Shown here one piece after another: positions 52,861-62,434 of a stretch of 64,000 nucleotides of DNA. Numbering within the stretch: the stretch's first letter is position 1; each line of letters opens with the position of its first letter. Location of the stretch: NCBI RefSeq assembly GCF_004116465.1, contig NZ_PDJV01000001.1, positions 62,001 through 126,000 on the forward strand, written 5' to 3'. This DNA comes from Arcobacter sp. F2176. Lineage in GTDB: Bacteria; Campylobacterota; Campylobacteria; Campylobacterales; Arcobacteraceae. Position numbers and translations under genes: made by a program. The notes below the pieces were generated by a model. That model saw only the letters and a list, made by a program, of their open reading frames with translations, was not told the origin of the DNA and ran no database searches.

Positions 52861-54648
52861 ATGAAACTATCATTAAAAACACTTCTTTTAATTTCTTTTT
52901 CTTTTATTATTGTTATATCAATGAGTATTATATCAATGATGTCATATTATTCTACAAAAGCCAATATGGCAGAACAATCATATAAGATAATGCAAAATAT
53001 ATCAGACTTTGCAGTTGATAAATCAAAAACATATATGAATGTTGCAACTGATGCTTCTAATTTGACTAGAAACTTAGAAAATAAACATGTAATAAATATG
53101 AATAATGAAAAAAAACTAGTTAGTTATTTCTTTGAACAAATGGCTATAAATCAATATTTTTCAGGACTTTATTACGCTTCTACTGATGGAAAATTTTTGA
53201 TGCTTTTAAAAGATAAAAATGGATATTTAAAGAAAAAGATTTATTTTAACGATGAACAAAAAAGAGTAGTTACACTTTCCCATAATGATAAAAATATGAA
53301 TTTAGAAAAAGAAGAAATACTTCCTAATGACAAATATGAACCAAGGCTTAGGGCTTGGTATATAAATGCGATTCAACATAAAAAATCAACTTGGACCGAG
53401 CCGTATATTTTTTATACTACAAAAAAAACTGGAATAACAATATCAACACCAATTTATAATAATAAAAATGTACTTTTAGGAGTAATAGGGATTGATATAG
53501 AAATAGAAAGTTTATCTACTTTTATTAATAATCTAAAGCTAGGAGATAATGGAAAAGTATTTTTAATAAATAAAGCCTTAAAAATATTATCATTGCCCAC
53601 AGAAAAAAATAAGATTATTACAATGGATAGTTTAGAAAAAAATAGTATTATAAAACTTGCATATAATGAACTAAAAAAACAAACAGATGTTAAGTCTATA
53701 AAAAATAAACTTTTTTTAACACTTAAAAAAGGTGATGATACTTATCAAGCCATGTTTTTACCTTTTAAAATTGGGGAATTACAATGGACGGTTGGTATGT
53801 ATGTTCTAGAAGATGATTTTCTAGGAATATTAAAAAATAACAATATTTTTAATATTTTATTTATAATAATTATTGGATTTATATCTTTATTTATTAGTCT
53901 TAAAATATCAAACTATATTTCAAGTCCAATATTAAAATTAAGAAATATGACTAAAAAAATTGAGGTACTAAATCTAAATCAATCAGATGTTCATCCAAAT
54001 CCAATAAAAGAAATAAATGAGTTAATTACTTCATTTAATAAGATGAAAATAAATCTAAAAGAGTCATATTTAGATACTTTGTACAGATTAGCTGTAGCTT
54101 CTGAATATAAAGATAGTGATACAGCAGAACATATAAATAGAATTGGATTATATTCAGAAACAATAGCTAGAAGGCTTAGATTGTCTGAAGATGAAATATA
54201 TATATTAAAACATGCCAGTGCCATGCATGATATTGGAAAGCTTGGTATTCCAGATAGAATATTGTTAAAACCAGGGAAATTAGATGAGCAAGAAAGAAAG
54301 ATAGTTGAAACACATCCTGCAATAGGAGCTGCTATATTGAAGAATCCTACTTCTAATATTATGAAAATGGGAAGAGATATCTCTTTATATCACCATGAAA
54401 AATGGGATGGGACTGGTTATCCAAAAGGCTTAAAAGCAGAAGAAATACCATTATTTGCTAGAATTGTATCTATTGTAGATGTTTTTGATGCTTTGATGTC
54501 TAAACGATGTTATAAAGAGGCATTTAGTGAAAATAAATCTAAAGATATTATTTTAAAAGGAAAAGGTACATTTTTTGATCCAAAAATTGTAGATGCTTTT
54601 GAAGAGTGCTTTGAAGAGTTAGTTAAAATATCAAAAGAAAATTCATAA
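52861..54648 (+). CDS. Cache-HAMP-HD-GYP phosphodiesterase
   Basis: About 595 residues. Signal-anchor helix about 8-28; dCache sensor about 35-300 (LRAWYINAIQHKKSTWTEPYI and GVIGIDIEIESLSTFINN are typical). Second helix near 328-348, HAMP, then HD-GYP domain: HINRIGLYSETIARRL, HASAMHDIGKLGIPDRIL and HHEKWDGTGYPKGL. All metal ligands are present, so it should hydrolyse cyclic di-GMP in response to a periplasmic ligand. ATG 52861 is preferred to ATG 52855, since AGGA lies directly before the latter. Two-way terminator after the stop. Confidence 0.9.
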   Translation: MKLSLKTLLLISFSFIIVISMSIISMMSYYSTKANMAEQSYKIMQNISDFAVDKSKTYMNVATDASNLTRNLENKHVINMNNEKKLVSYFFEQMAINQYFSGLYYASTDGKFLMLLKDKNGYLKKKIYFNDEQKRVVTLSHNDKNMNLEKEEILPNDKYEPRLRAWYINAIQHKKSTWTEPYIFYTTKKTGITISTPIYNNKNVLLGVIGIDIEIESLSTFINNLKLGDNGKVFLINKALKILSLPTEKNKIITMDSLEKNSIIKLAYNELKKQTDVKSIKNKLFLTLKKGDDTYQAMFLPFKIGELQWTVGMYVLEDDFLGILKNNNIFNILFIIIIGFISLFISLKISNYISSPILKLRNMTKKIEVLNLNQSDVHPNPIKEINELITSFNKMKINLKESYLDTLYRLAVASEYKDSDTAEHINRIGLYSETIARRLRLSEDEIYILKHASAMHDIGKLGIPDRILLKPGKLDEQERKIVETHPAIGAAILKNPTSNIMKMGRDISLYHHEKWDGTGYPKGLKAEEIPLFARIVSIVDVFDALMSKRCYKEAFSENKSKDIILKGKGTFFDPKIVDAFEECFEELVKISKENS

Positions 54649-54651
54649 AAA

Positions 54652-54674
54652 CCTAAGTAAAAACTTAGGCTTTT
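54652..54674. terminator. Two-way terminator between HD-GYP and ccsBA genes
   Basis: CCTAAGT (54652-54658) pairs with ACTTAGG (54663-54669) around AAAA, preceded by AAAA and followed by CTTTT. It includes the end of ccsBA. Confidence 0.7.
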
Positions 54675-57484
54675 AGATTTCTATTTCTATATGCAGCTGC
54701 AATTGTAACTAATACAAAAGTTGTTACAACATAAACCCACATAGGGATTGGCACAGGATCTCCTGTCGCATATGAATGCATTCCAGATAAATAGAAGTTT
54801 ACTCCAAAATATGTCATTAAAATCGTACTAAATGCTAAAACAGAAGCAGTTGTTAAAACAAATGGATTATTTAATGATTTAACAAATCTTAAGTGAATAA
54901 CTATGGCATAAACAACTATTGATACATAAGCCCAAGTCTCTTTTGGATCCCAGCCCCAATATCTTCCCCAAGATTCATTTGCCCAAACTCCACCTAAGAA
55001 GTTTCCAATTGTAATTGCACTTAATCCAATGATTAAAGACATTTCATTTATATAAGTTATATGTTTAATTGTCTCATCTAAGTGAGGTCTATTTTTTCTA
55101 AATATAAAGAGTATAAGTGTCATAAATCCAATAATAGCACTTAATCCAAAGAAACCATAAGATGCTGTTAAAATTGAAACATGGATTGTTAACCAATATG
55201 ATTTAAGTACTGGAACCAAATTTGTAATTTGTGGATCTATGCTTGTTAAGTGAGCTGTAAACATAAATATAGCAGCCACTATAACTGAGGCACTTAAAGC
55301 AAGTAATGATTTTCTAAAGAAAACTACACCTGCAAAAACACCAGACCATGATATATAAAGTAAAGATTCATATGTATTTGACCAAGGAGCATGCCCAGCA
55401 ATTAACCATCTAAATCCCATTCCAAAAGTGTGAGTCGCAAATAATATTGCTAAAACAATAAATGCCACTAATGTAGTTTTCTTAGGTTTTATTTTAGGGT
55501 TAAATACAACAATAAATGATGTAATTAACATAATAAATCCTACAAATAAATAAGCTAGTGTTAGTTTTGGAAATATATCAATTTTATTAAATAATATTTC
55601 ATTAGAGATTTCTCTTTCACTAGGAATAATTTTCTCACCAACTTTTCTTTGATAAGAGTTAATAAAATCTAAATATTTTCCTGCATTCTCCCAATCTTCA
55701 ATAATTATTGTATTAATAAATCCTCTAACCATCGTTTCAACAGCTTTTTGAGCTCTTCCTTGAAAAGTTTGCATTGCATCTACCGGATTAAGCCATTTTG
55801 TTGACTTATTATCATCAGGGTTAGGGAACATGTTAAATAAGTTTGCATTATAAGTCATATAAGCGATATTTAATCTTTCATCAACTCTAATTACATCTTT
55901 TTCATATGTACCTCTATCAGAAGGTTTTGTTGTAATTGCTTTATTTATTTCGTTAGCTAAAATATATTTTCCATCTTTGAAAACTTCCGAAAATGCAATA
56001 TATTTTCGTGAATTATCAATTCCTAAGAATTTTTTTAATCTTGGAGTAGTGATTTTTATCATTTTCACATCTCTCCAGATTTCTGGTCGAGAAATCATTC
56101 CTAGAACTATTTGATCAGCATTTAGATCAAACATACTTGTTTTTCCTGATAATTTTAAAAGTATTTCTCTATCTAATGTATCAATAGGTTTCATTCTTCC
56201 TGCATTACTTTGAACAGTGAGTAATCCAAATTTATTTGCAACAGAAGATGAATCTTTTTTAAGCATATTTATATATTCTTCTGGATTTTTGTACTCTTTT
56301 ATTACTACTTGATGTTGAGATTGAGATATTTGTTCTTCTTGTGTTTGTTGTTCTGCTGCATGTAGATTACAGGCCGTAAAAGATAAACTTAGAGCAACAA
56401 CCAACGATGCAAAGTTTTTATTTTTTAATTTATTAGCAAGTATCCAAAATCTCGATTGTTTACTAAATAGGTTTAAAATAAGTCCTAAAGTTAAGAAAAA
56501 ATATCCTGCATAAGTTGGCCATTTACCTGGATCATTGTTTACTGACAAAACTGTTCCTTTTTCATCTGGGTCATAAGAACTTTGGAAGAATAAAAAATTG
56601 CCTTGGTGAAGTGTTCTATTCATAAAAATTCTATAATCATATGATTTTCCATTTGCTTCATTAACTGTAACTTCTGAAGCATAAGAAGAAGGGGACATAC
56701 TTCCTGGATATCTATCAAGTTGAAAGTCATTTAGTTTAATTGAAAAAGGTAATTTTAATAATTTAGAACCATATTCTAAAGTTACAATAGTATCACCAAA
56801 GTCTTCAATTTTTGGAAAACCTTTTTGTCCTCTTTTCCCTGGTAATCTAACTGTTTTTGTTACCCCATTTAAAGTTAAATCAACAGATAAGATACCCATT
56901 TCTGATTTGCCTTTTTTACTTACAGTATAATCAATATAATTTAAATTCAAATCTTTATTGTTAAATTTTATGTCATAACTAAAATTATTTAACTTTTGGG
57001 CAAAATATTCAACTAAGCCTGTATTATAACCATCATCCATACCTTTTCTTAAAGTTGATGCTGCAAATTCTAATGGATATTCTTTGTAAAAAGAACTTCC
57101 ATCTTTTTGTTTAATCTGTACTTGTAAGTATGGATTTAAAGAATACATTAAATCTTGAGTTTGACCTTCTCTTATTTGCATAATACCTTCATATCCTGCA
57201 AATCTTGTAACTGCGGCACCTATTAAAATCAAAACAAAAGATGAATGAAACAAAAATTTTGCTTTTTGTCTCCACATTTTTCTTCTGTATATAATTCCCA
57301 TTAAATTAACTGTTGTAAGAACTAAAATAGCTTCGTACCACAAGTTATCATAAACTAAAACTCTAGCAGTTGAAGTTCCATAATCATTTTCAATAAATGT
57401 AGCTACAGCTGCACCAATTGCTAATAAAGCAAGCAGGGAAAGTGTAGTTTTAAATGAAAATAATATATCTAATATCTTATTCAA
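54665..57484 (-). CDS. ccsBA: Fused cytochrome c biogenesis protein CcsBA (ResB-ResC)
   Basis: About 939 residues. The first ~370 residues are ResB-like (TTLSLLALLAIGAAVATFIEN and later helices, then a large periplasmic part). The last ~270 are the CcsA/ResC haem-handling domain with the WWD motif (WANESWGRYWGWDPKETWA) and flanking histidines (HAPWSNTYES; HLRFVKS). Such fusions export haem and attach it to CxxCH in System II. I choose TTG 57484, with AAAAGGACTTATATT before it; ATG 57532 would add 16 charged residues with no good site. It would mature the cytochrome at 13689. Confidence 0.9.
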   Translation of the reverse strand: MNKILDILFSFKTTLSLLALLAIGAAVATFIENDYGTSTARVLVYDNLWYEAILVLTTVNLMGIIYRRKMWRQKAKFLFHSSFVLILIGAAVTRFAGYEGIMQIREGQTQDLMYSLNPYLQVQIKQKDGSSFYKEYPLEFAASTLRKGMDDGYNTGLVEYFAQKLNNFSYDIKFNNKDLNLNYIDYTVSKKGKSEMGILSVDLTLNGVTKTVRLPGKRGQKGFPKIEDFGDTIVTLEYGSKLLKLPFSIKLNDFQLDRYPGSMSPSSYASEVTVNEANGKSYDYRIFMNRTLHQGNFLFFQSSYDPDEKGTVLSVNNDPGKWPTYAGYFFLTLGLILNLFSKQSRFWILANKLKNKNFASLVVALSLSFTACNLHAAEQQTQEEQISQSQHQVVIKEYKNPEEYINMLKKDSSSVANKFGLLTVQSNAGRMKPIDTLDREILLKLSGKTSMFDLNADQIVLGMISRPEIWRDVKMIKITTPRLKKFLGIDNSRKYIAFSEVFKDGKYILANEINKAITTKPSDRGTYEKDVIRVDERLNIAYMTYNANLFNMFPNPDDNKSTKWLNPVDAMQTFQGRAQKAVETMVRGFINTIIIEDWENAGKYLDFINSYQRKVGEKIIPSEREISNEILFNKIDIFPKLTLAYLFVGFIMLITSFIVVFNPKIKPKKTTLVAFIVLAILFATHTFGMGFRWLIAGHAPWSNTYESLLYISWSGVFAGVVFFRKSLLALSASVIVAAIFMFTAHLTSIDPQITNLVPVLKSYWLTIHVSILTASYGFFGLSAIIGFMTLILFIFRKNRPHLDETIKHITYINEMSLIIGLSAITIGNFLGGVWANESWGRYWGWDPKETWAYVSIVVYAIVIHLRFVKSLNNPFVLTTASVLAFSTILMTYFGVNFYLSGMHSYATGDPVPIPMWVYVVTTFVLVTIAAAYRNRNLKA

Positions 57485-57620
57485 AATATAAGTCCTTTTG
57501 TATCTTTTTTCTGTTTCATTATAATGATGCATTATTAATAAAATATTAACTATTTCAAGTATAATAAGATTTTGTAATTATATCAAAAGATATTTAAGAA
57601 ATTATGATTATAATTGCATT

Positions 57621-58550
57621 ATGAATGAACAAAATAAACAATTAGAAGAATTACAAAAAAAGAGAATAGAGTGTCTTTCTTGGAAAAATATTAAACCATG
57701 GCATGAGCAACTTTTAAAAGCACAAGAAATCCAAAAAAGACCTTGTGAAGTTAAACTTGAAGATTGGCTTACTATTGGAAAAGAATCAGATTTAAATGAT
57801 GAAGAAAAAGAGATTATTTTACAAACAGCAAAAACATTAATACCTTGGAGAAAAGGACCTTTTAATCTTTTTGGATTGGAAATTGATAGTGAATGGCAAA
57901 GTAATATAAAGTATAATCTTATTCGACCACATTTTAATTTAAAAGATAAAGTTGTCGCTGATATAGGTTGTAACAATGGTTATTATATGTTTAGAATGCT
58001 TGAGGATAAGCCTAAAAAACTTATAGGATTTGACCCAAGTCCACTTACTATGCTTCAATTTGAGTTTATTAATCATTTTATAAAAAGTGATATAGTTTAT
58101 GAAAAACTTGGAGTTGAACATTTAGAAATATATAATCATAGTTTTGATTTTATTTTTATGTTAGGTGTTTTGTACCACAGAGCTGATCCTGTTGGGACAT
58201 TAAAGCTTTTAAGAAACTCTTTAAATAAAGATGGTGAAGTTTTAATTGATACTTTTATGATAGATGGTGAAGATGAAGTTGCTTTAACTCCAAATGGACG
58301 ATACTCAAAAATACCAAATATCTATTTTGTACCTACAATCCCAGCACTTAAAAATTGGTTAAATAGAGCAGGGTTCTGTGATATTGAAGTTCTTGCAGTC
58401 ACAACTACTTCAAGTGAAGAGCAAAGAAAAACAAAATGGTCTTTTGATCAAAGTTTGGAAGACTTTTTAGACCCAAATGACAAAAATAAAACAGTGGAAG
58501 GTTATCCAGCACCTAAAAGGGTATATGTAAAAGCAAGAAGAAAGAATTAG
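57621..58550 (+). CDS. cmoB: tRNA uridine(34) carboxymethyltransferase CmoB
   Basis: A 309-residue enzyme that uses carboxy-SAM to convert 5-hydroxyuridine to 5-oxyacetyl-uridine in tRNA wobble positions. CmoB blocks: RKGPFNLFGLEIDSEWQSN-type substrate region (about 75-95), VVADIGCNNGYYMFRML (motif I, about 110-126), IGFDPSPLTMLQFE, FMLGVLYHRADPVG and VEGYPAPKRVYVKARRK at the end. It overlaps the convergent GGDEF gene by four bases. No cmoA is in this window. Confidence 0.93.
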   Translation: MNEQNKQLEELQKKRIECLSWKNIKPWHEQLLKAQEIQKRPCEVKLEDWLTIGKESDLNDEEKEIILQTAKTLIPWRKGPFNLFGLEIDSEWQSNIKYNLIRPHFNLKDKVVADIGCNNGYYMFRMLEDKPKKLIGFDPSPLTMLQFEFINHFIKSDIVYEKLGVEHLEIYNHSFDFIFMLGVLYHRADPVGTLKLLRNSLNKDGEVLIDTFMIDGEDEVALTPNGRYSKIPNIYFVPTIPALKNWLNRAGFCDIEVLAVTTTSSEEQRKTKWSFDQSLEDFLDPNDKNKTVEGYPAPKRVYVKARRKN

Positions 58551-59515
58551 AATAAATCTATATTATCTTCTTCTTTTATATCAGTAAAAGCTAAAAATGA
58601 ACTTCTTCCTTTATTTTTAGCTTCATAAAGTGCTGTATCAGTATTTTTTATAATTTGATCTAGTGATGAATGTTTTGTATTAAACTTATCATAACCAATA
58701 CATATTGTTTTTTTAAGAGTAGCTTTTTCATTTATTTGTATTTCAACATTTGCAAAGTCTTCAATAATCTTTTCGCATATAACTCTGATTTCATTTTCAT
58801 TGTCACTACTTAAAATAGAAACTAAAAATTCATCTCCTGAAAGTCTTGCTACTAAATCAAATTCTGAGATATTTGTATGAATAACTTTCGCAAGTTCTAT
58901 TAAAACCTTATCTCCAATATCATAATCAAATTCATCAATTACAGCTTTAAATCTATCTATTCCTATCATTAAAAAGAATATATCACTTGTATCAGTATGT
59001 GATAAGTTAATCAATTTATTAACATGCTCTGTTAAATATTGTCTATTATAAACATTTGTAACAGAATCAATTGAGTTTGATTGAACATAGTTTTTCTTTA
59101 AAATACCACTTTGGATAATAGGTGATATTTGAAAAAATGCTGACTCAATTGCATTATATTCAGCTTCTAGTACTGTAAAATGAGTTTTTGAAGTAGAAGA
59201 GAAAGACACTATAGCATTTTGAGAAGTGTGAGTATTAATTATAAAGAAAAAAGATTTATCGTCATCTAAATAAAACTCTTCTCCTTTTACATAAATATTT
59301 TCTTTTCTATTGTTTTTCATATCAAATAAAGAAAATGTCACATTGTCGACATTATAATTTCTATTTAGCCACAAATAAATATCTTCTGCCATTTGTTTTA
59401 GGTTTGAAGAGTATTGTAGTTGTTCATATAATTCATAAATCTTTTCTAAAGAAGTAAAATCTTTTTCACGATTGCATGATGATTTAATCAAATTTAGTAT
59501 AGAATTTTTTAACAT
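58547..59515 (-). CDS. Diguanylate cyclase with SGDEF active site
   Basis: A 322-residue soluble protein: N-terminal ~160 residues look GAF-like (NYNVDNVTFSLFDMKNNRKE; FTVLEAEYNAIESAFF), followed by a GGDEF domain (DSVTNVYNRQYLTEHVNKL ... ARLSGDEFLVSIL ... ADTALYEAKNKGRS-like end). The active-site loop reads Ser-Gly-Asp-Glu-Phe in place of Gly-Gly-Asp-Glu-Phe; SGDEF variants can be active. It would make cyclic di-GMP. No inhibitory RxxD site is obvious five residues before the loop. AGAAGAG precedes the ATG. Confidence 0.87.
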   Translation of the reverse strand: MLKNSILNLIKSSCNREKDFTSLEKIYELYEQLQYSSNLKQMAEDIYLWLNRNYNVDNVTFSLFDMKNNRKENIYVKGEEFYLDDDKSFFFIINTHTSQNAIVSFSSTSKTHFTVLEAEYNAIESAFFQISPIIQSGILKKNYVQSNSIDSVTNVYNRQYLTEHVNKLINLSHTDTSDIFFLMIGIDRFKAVIDEFDYDIGDKVLIELAKVIHTNISEFDLVARLSGDEFLVSILSSDNENEIRVICEKIIEDFANVEIQINEKATLKKTICIGYDKFNTKHSSLDQIIKNTDTALYEAKNKGRSSFLAFTDIKEEDNIDLF

Positions 59516-59563
59516 GACTCTTCTTTCTCTAATTTTATATATATTATAAGTATTTTTTATTGA

Positions 59564-59596
59564 AAATAGGATTAAAACTTAATTTTAATCCTATTT
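59564..59596 (-). terminator. Terminator of the metallo-hydrolase gene
   Basis: A perfect 14-bp stem: 59564-59577 pairs with 59583-59596 around CTTAA. It lies directly after the stop of the minus-strand hydrolase gene, and the exit on that strand is A/T-rich. Confidence 0.65.
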
Positions 59597-60188
59597 ATAA
59601 ATAATTTAACCAACCTTTTAATGAATGATTTTCATCCCTTAATGTTGTACTTTCACCATGTCCTGGATGAATCTTAATATTTCTTTCCCAAGATAAAACT
59701 TTTTTAATACTATTTTTCATATCTTGAGGATTTGAAAAAGGAAAATCTACTCTTCCAATTGTGCCTTTAAATATAAAGTCACCACTAAAAAGATTACCAT
59801 CTATTTCTATAGCAGAACAACCAGGTGTATGTCCTGGAAAAAAATGATATTTTACAATTGTACCATCAAAATCAAACTCTTCATCTTCATTTACTAAAAT
59901 ATCTGGATGACTTGGTGTCATTCCAAATCCATATGGATCTTTTTCAAGTAAAAATGCATCATCTTTAGGACAATAAATTTTCAACCCAAATTCCTGACTA
60001 ACTTCATAGTTTGACCACACATGATCAAAGTGTCCATGAGTATTTAATATAACAACAGGATTTGTAACATTTTGTTTTATCCATTCTATTGCATCAACAC
60101 CTGGATCTATTATAAAGTCTTTATTATCAACTGTCGCAATATAACAATTTGTTTGATACTCACCCATTGGTTTTCTTTTTATATCCAT
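59595..60188 (-). CDS. Metallo-beta-lactamase-fold hydrolase (GloB-like)
   Basis: A 197-residue two-metal hydrolase: ILNTHGHFDHVW (HxHxDH), FFPGHTPGCSAIE (third His), LFSGDFIFKGTIGRVDFP (bridging Asp) and KIHPGHGESTTL (last His). The length without the extra C-terminal domain suggests a GloB2/YcbL-type enzyme, which hydrolyses S-lactoylglutathione or other thioesters; the substrate is not fixed by sequence. AAGGTTTAAA precedes the ATG. It is divergent from the DUF455 gene with a 62-base gap. Confidence 0.88.
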   Translation of the reverse strand: MDIKRKPMGEYQTNCYIATVDNKDFIIDPGVDAIEWIKQNVTNPVVILNTHGHFDHVWSNYEVSQEFGLKIYCPKDDAFLLEKDPYGFGMTPSHPDILVNEDEEFDFDGTIVKYHFFPGHTPGCSAIEIDGNLFSGDFIFKGTIGRVDFPFSNPQDMKNSIKKVLSWERNIKIHPGHGESTTLRDENHSLKGWLNYL

Positions 60189-60250
60189 TTTAAACCTTAT
60201 TAGATAGAATCTATTTTATTTTTGTGATTATATCAATTTAGAGGTAATAA

Positions 60251-61072
60251 GTGAATTATTTTAGGGATTTAGAAGAGATTTTATTAACAGTTAATCCAAA
60301 TGAAAAGTTTAGAAAATTTAATTTTTTTTACAAAGAATTTATAAATGAAGATGTAGATTTTAATGATAATTATAAAGTTGTTGAGTTAAATGAACCGTCG
60401 TATAAAGATTTTATGAAAATTGTTCTTCCAAAAAATGTAAAAATAAGAAAATATTTTAATACAGATGAAGGTAAAGCTAGTTTACTTCACACTATAGCTC
60501 ATATTGAATATAGTGCTATTGATTTAGCTCTTGATGCTGCATTAAGGTTTAAAAACTTACCAAGAGAGTATTATAAAGATTGGTTAGAAGTTGCAAGTGA
60601 TGAAATTAGACATTTTTTAATGATAGAAGAACTTATGGAAAAGATAGGGTATAAATATGGAGATTTTGAAGTGCATACAAATCTTTTTGAAGCTATGAAA
60701 AAAACTAATACATTAGTTGAAAGGATGGCAATTGTTCCACGATATTTAGAAGCAAATGGACTTGACCAAAATCCCAAAATTATGAAAAAACTAGAATCAA
60801 ACCCTGATAAAATTAATAATGAGATTTTAAAAGCACTTAGTATTATATTAGAAGAAGAAGTTGATCATGTATATAAAGGTGATAAATGGTTTAAATATGC
60901 TTGTAAAAAAAATAATCTTGATACTGAAAATACATATTTGGAATTATTAGAAAAATATTATCCAGGAAGTACACAAGGAAAAAAACTAGATATGAATTTT
61001 GAAGCTAGAAAAAAAGCTGGATTTTCTTGTGATGAATTAAAAAGACTATCAAATAGAAATGAATGCAACTAA
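60251..61072 (+). CDS. DUF455 ferritin-like protein
   Basis: A 273-residue helical protein. Di-iron-type ligands are visible: HTIAHIEYSAIDLALDAA (E-x-x-H type), VASDEIRHFLMIEELMEKIGYKYGDF (DEIRH) and EEEVDHVYKGDKWF (EEVDH). The PRYLEANGLDQNPKI block is characteristic for DUF455, which includes MiaE-like and other ferritin-fold oxygenases. The start is GTG at 60251, with GAGGTAATAA before it. It is probably an oxygen-activating enzyme with unknown substrate. Confidence 0.85.
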   Translation: MNYFRDLEEILLTVNPNEKFRKFNFFYKEFINEDVDFNDNYKVVELNEPSYKDFMKIVLPKNVKIRKYFNTDEGKASLLHTIAHIEYSAIDLALDAALRFKNLPREYYKDWLEVASDEIRHFLMIEELMEKIGYKYGDFEVHTNLFEAMKKTNTLVERMAIVPRYLEANGLDQNPKIMKKLESNPDKINNEILKALSIILEEEVDHVYKGDKWFKYACKKNNLDTENTYLELLEKYYPGSTQGKKLDMNFEARKKAGFSCDELKRLSNRNECN

Positions 61073-61191
61073 TATTTTATATTAAATAATAAAAAGAAAT
61101 ATAATAATCACTTAATATTAAACTCTATATAATAATTTCAAATTTATATAAGTTAATCAAAATAATATAATGAATTTAGAAAAGGTCACTT

Positions 61192-62433
61192 ATGAATAAT
61201 AATTTTTTAAATAAAATAATAATATTAATTGTAGAAAATTCACAAATAGATAGAAAAATATTAGTTGATGCTCTTAAAAAATATTTTCCAAATATTTTAG
61301 AAGCTTCAAATGGTGAAGAAGGTTACGAAATTTACAAAGAGAATAAAAATATAGATATTATAATTTCAGATTTAAATGTAGAAAAATTATCTGGAATAAA
61401 TTTTCTTAAGTTAATAAGAGCATCTAATTTAAATATTCCATTTATTGTTACAACTGCTAGAATTGAAGTAGATACAATGATTGAAGCTATAAATTTAAAT
61501 GTTAGTTCTTATATTCCTAAGCCAATAGATATAGGAATTCTACTACAAAAAATAGATTCACTTTGTGAGAATAAACACTTTGAATCAAGATTAGAAGAAA
61601 AGAGAAAAGAAATAGCTTATTTACTTGAAGCAGTGGATGTTGCAGCTCTTATTTTTAGAATGAATGCTAAAGGTGAAATTTCATACATGAATACTGCAAT
61701 GTGTGAAGTTAGTGGATATGATAAAGAAGAAATTACATCATTAAATTTTGATGATATTATTCATCCTGAAATACCTAAAAAATATATTAATAGAACATGG
61801 GATGAATTGAAAAATGGAAAATTATGGAAAGGAAATACAAAATTTATAACAAAAGAGGGTGAAACTTTTTACCTAAATAACACTATTTTTAAGACAAATA
61901 TGGAAGATTTTATTACTATAGCTTTTTTAACAACAAAAGAAAATTTAGAAAAAAGAGATTTTCAAAGAAAAGTAATATTGAAATTTCAAGAATCAAATAA
62001 AAGAGAATTTGAATTAAAGACTCAAAATAGTGAATTAGAAGAAAAATTTGAAAAATTAAAAAATTTGTATGAAGGCACATTAAATGCATTAAAAGTCCTT
62101 AAAGACAAAAACATATCAAATGTAAGACAATTAAATCATTATGAACTTCAAGGTGATAACTTAACTCAAAAATATGAAAAATTTATGAATTCAAAAAAAG
62201 AAGAAGTAGAAGTTTATATTAAAAGCTTAAATATTGAAAAGAAAAAAAATGAAAAATTAATATTTAAATATGATGAACTTTTAGAATTAGTAAATAATTT
62301 AAAAGAAAAAAATACTAATTTAGAAGAAGAGATAAAAAATAAAAATATTAAAATAAATGATTTAAATGAAATACTTCTAAATAAAGAAAATGAGAAATCA
62401 AAAAAAGGACTTTTTGATTTTAATAAGAAGTAG
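61192..62433 (+). CDS. Receiver-PAS-coiled-coil signalling protein
   Basis: A 413-residue protein. The receiver domain (about 8-125) has phospho-acceptor Asp60 in IISDLNVEKLSG, Thr in IVTTARIEVD and Lys in SYIPKPIDIG; one of the two usual acidic pocket residues appears as Asn (VENSQIDR). A PAS domain follows (about 145-260, MNAKGEISYMNTAMCEVSGYD), then a ~130-residue Lys/Glu-rich coiled coil. There is no DNA-binding, kinase or GGDEF output, so it likely works by protein contact. AAAAGGTCACTT precedes the ATG. It converges with the EAL gene, two bases apart. Confidence 0.85.
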   Translation: MNNNFLNKIIILIVENSQIDRKILVDALKKYFPNILEASNGEEGYEIYKENKNIDIIISDLNVEKLSGINFLKLIRASNLNIPFIVTTARIEVDTMIEAINLNVSSYIPKPIDIGILLQKIDSLCENKHFESRLEEKRKEIAYLLEAVDVAALIFRMNAKGEISYMNTAMCEVSGYDKEEITSLNFDDIIHPEIPKKYINRTWDELKNGKLWKGNTKFITKEGETFYLNNTIFKTNMEDFITIAFLTTKENLEKRDFQRKVILKFQESNKREFELKTQNSELEEKFEKLKNLYEGTLNALKVLKDKNISNVRQLNHYELQGDNLTQKYEKFMNSKKEEVEVYIKSLNIEKKKNEKLIFKYDELLELVNNLKEKNTNLEEEIKNKNIKINDLNEILLNKENEKSKKGLFDFNKK

Positions 62434-62434
62434 T

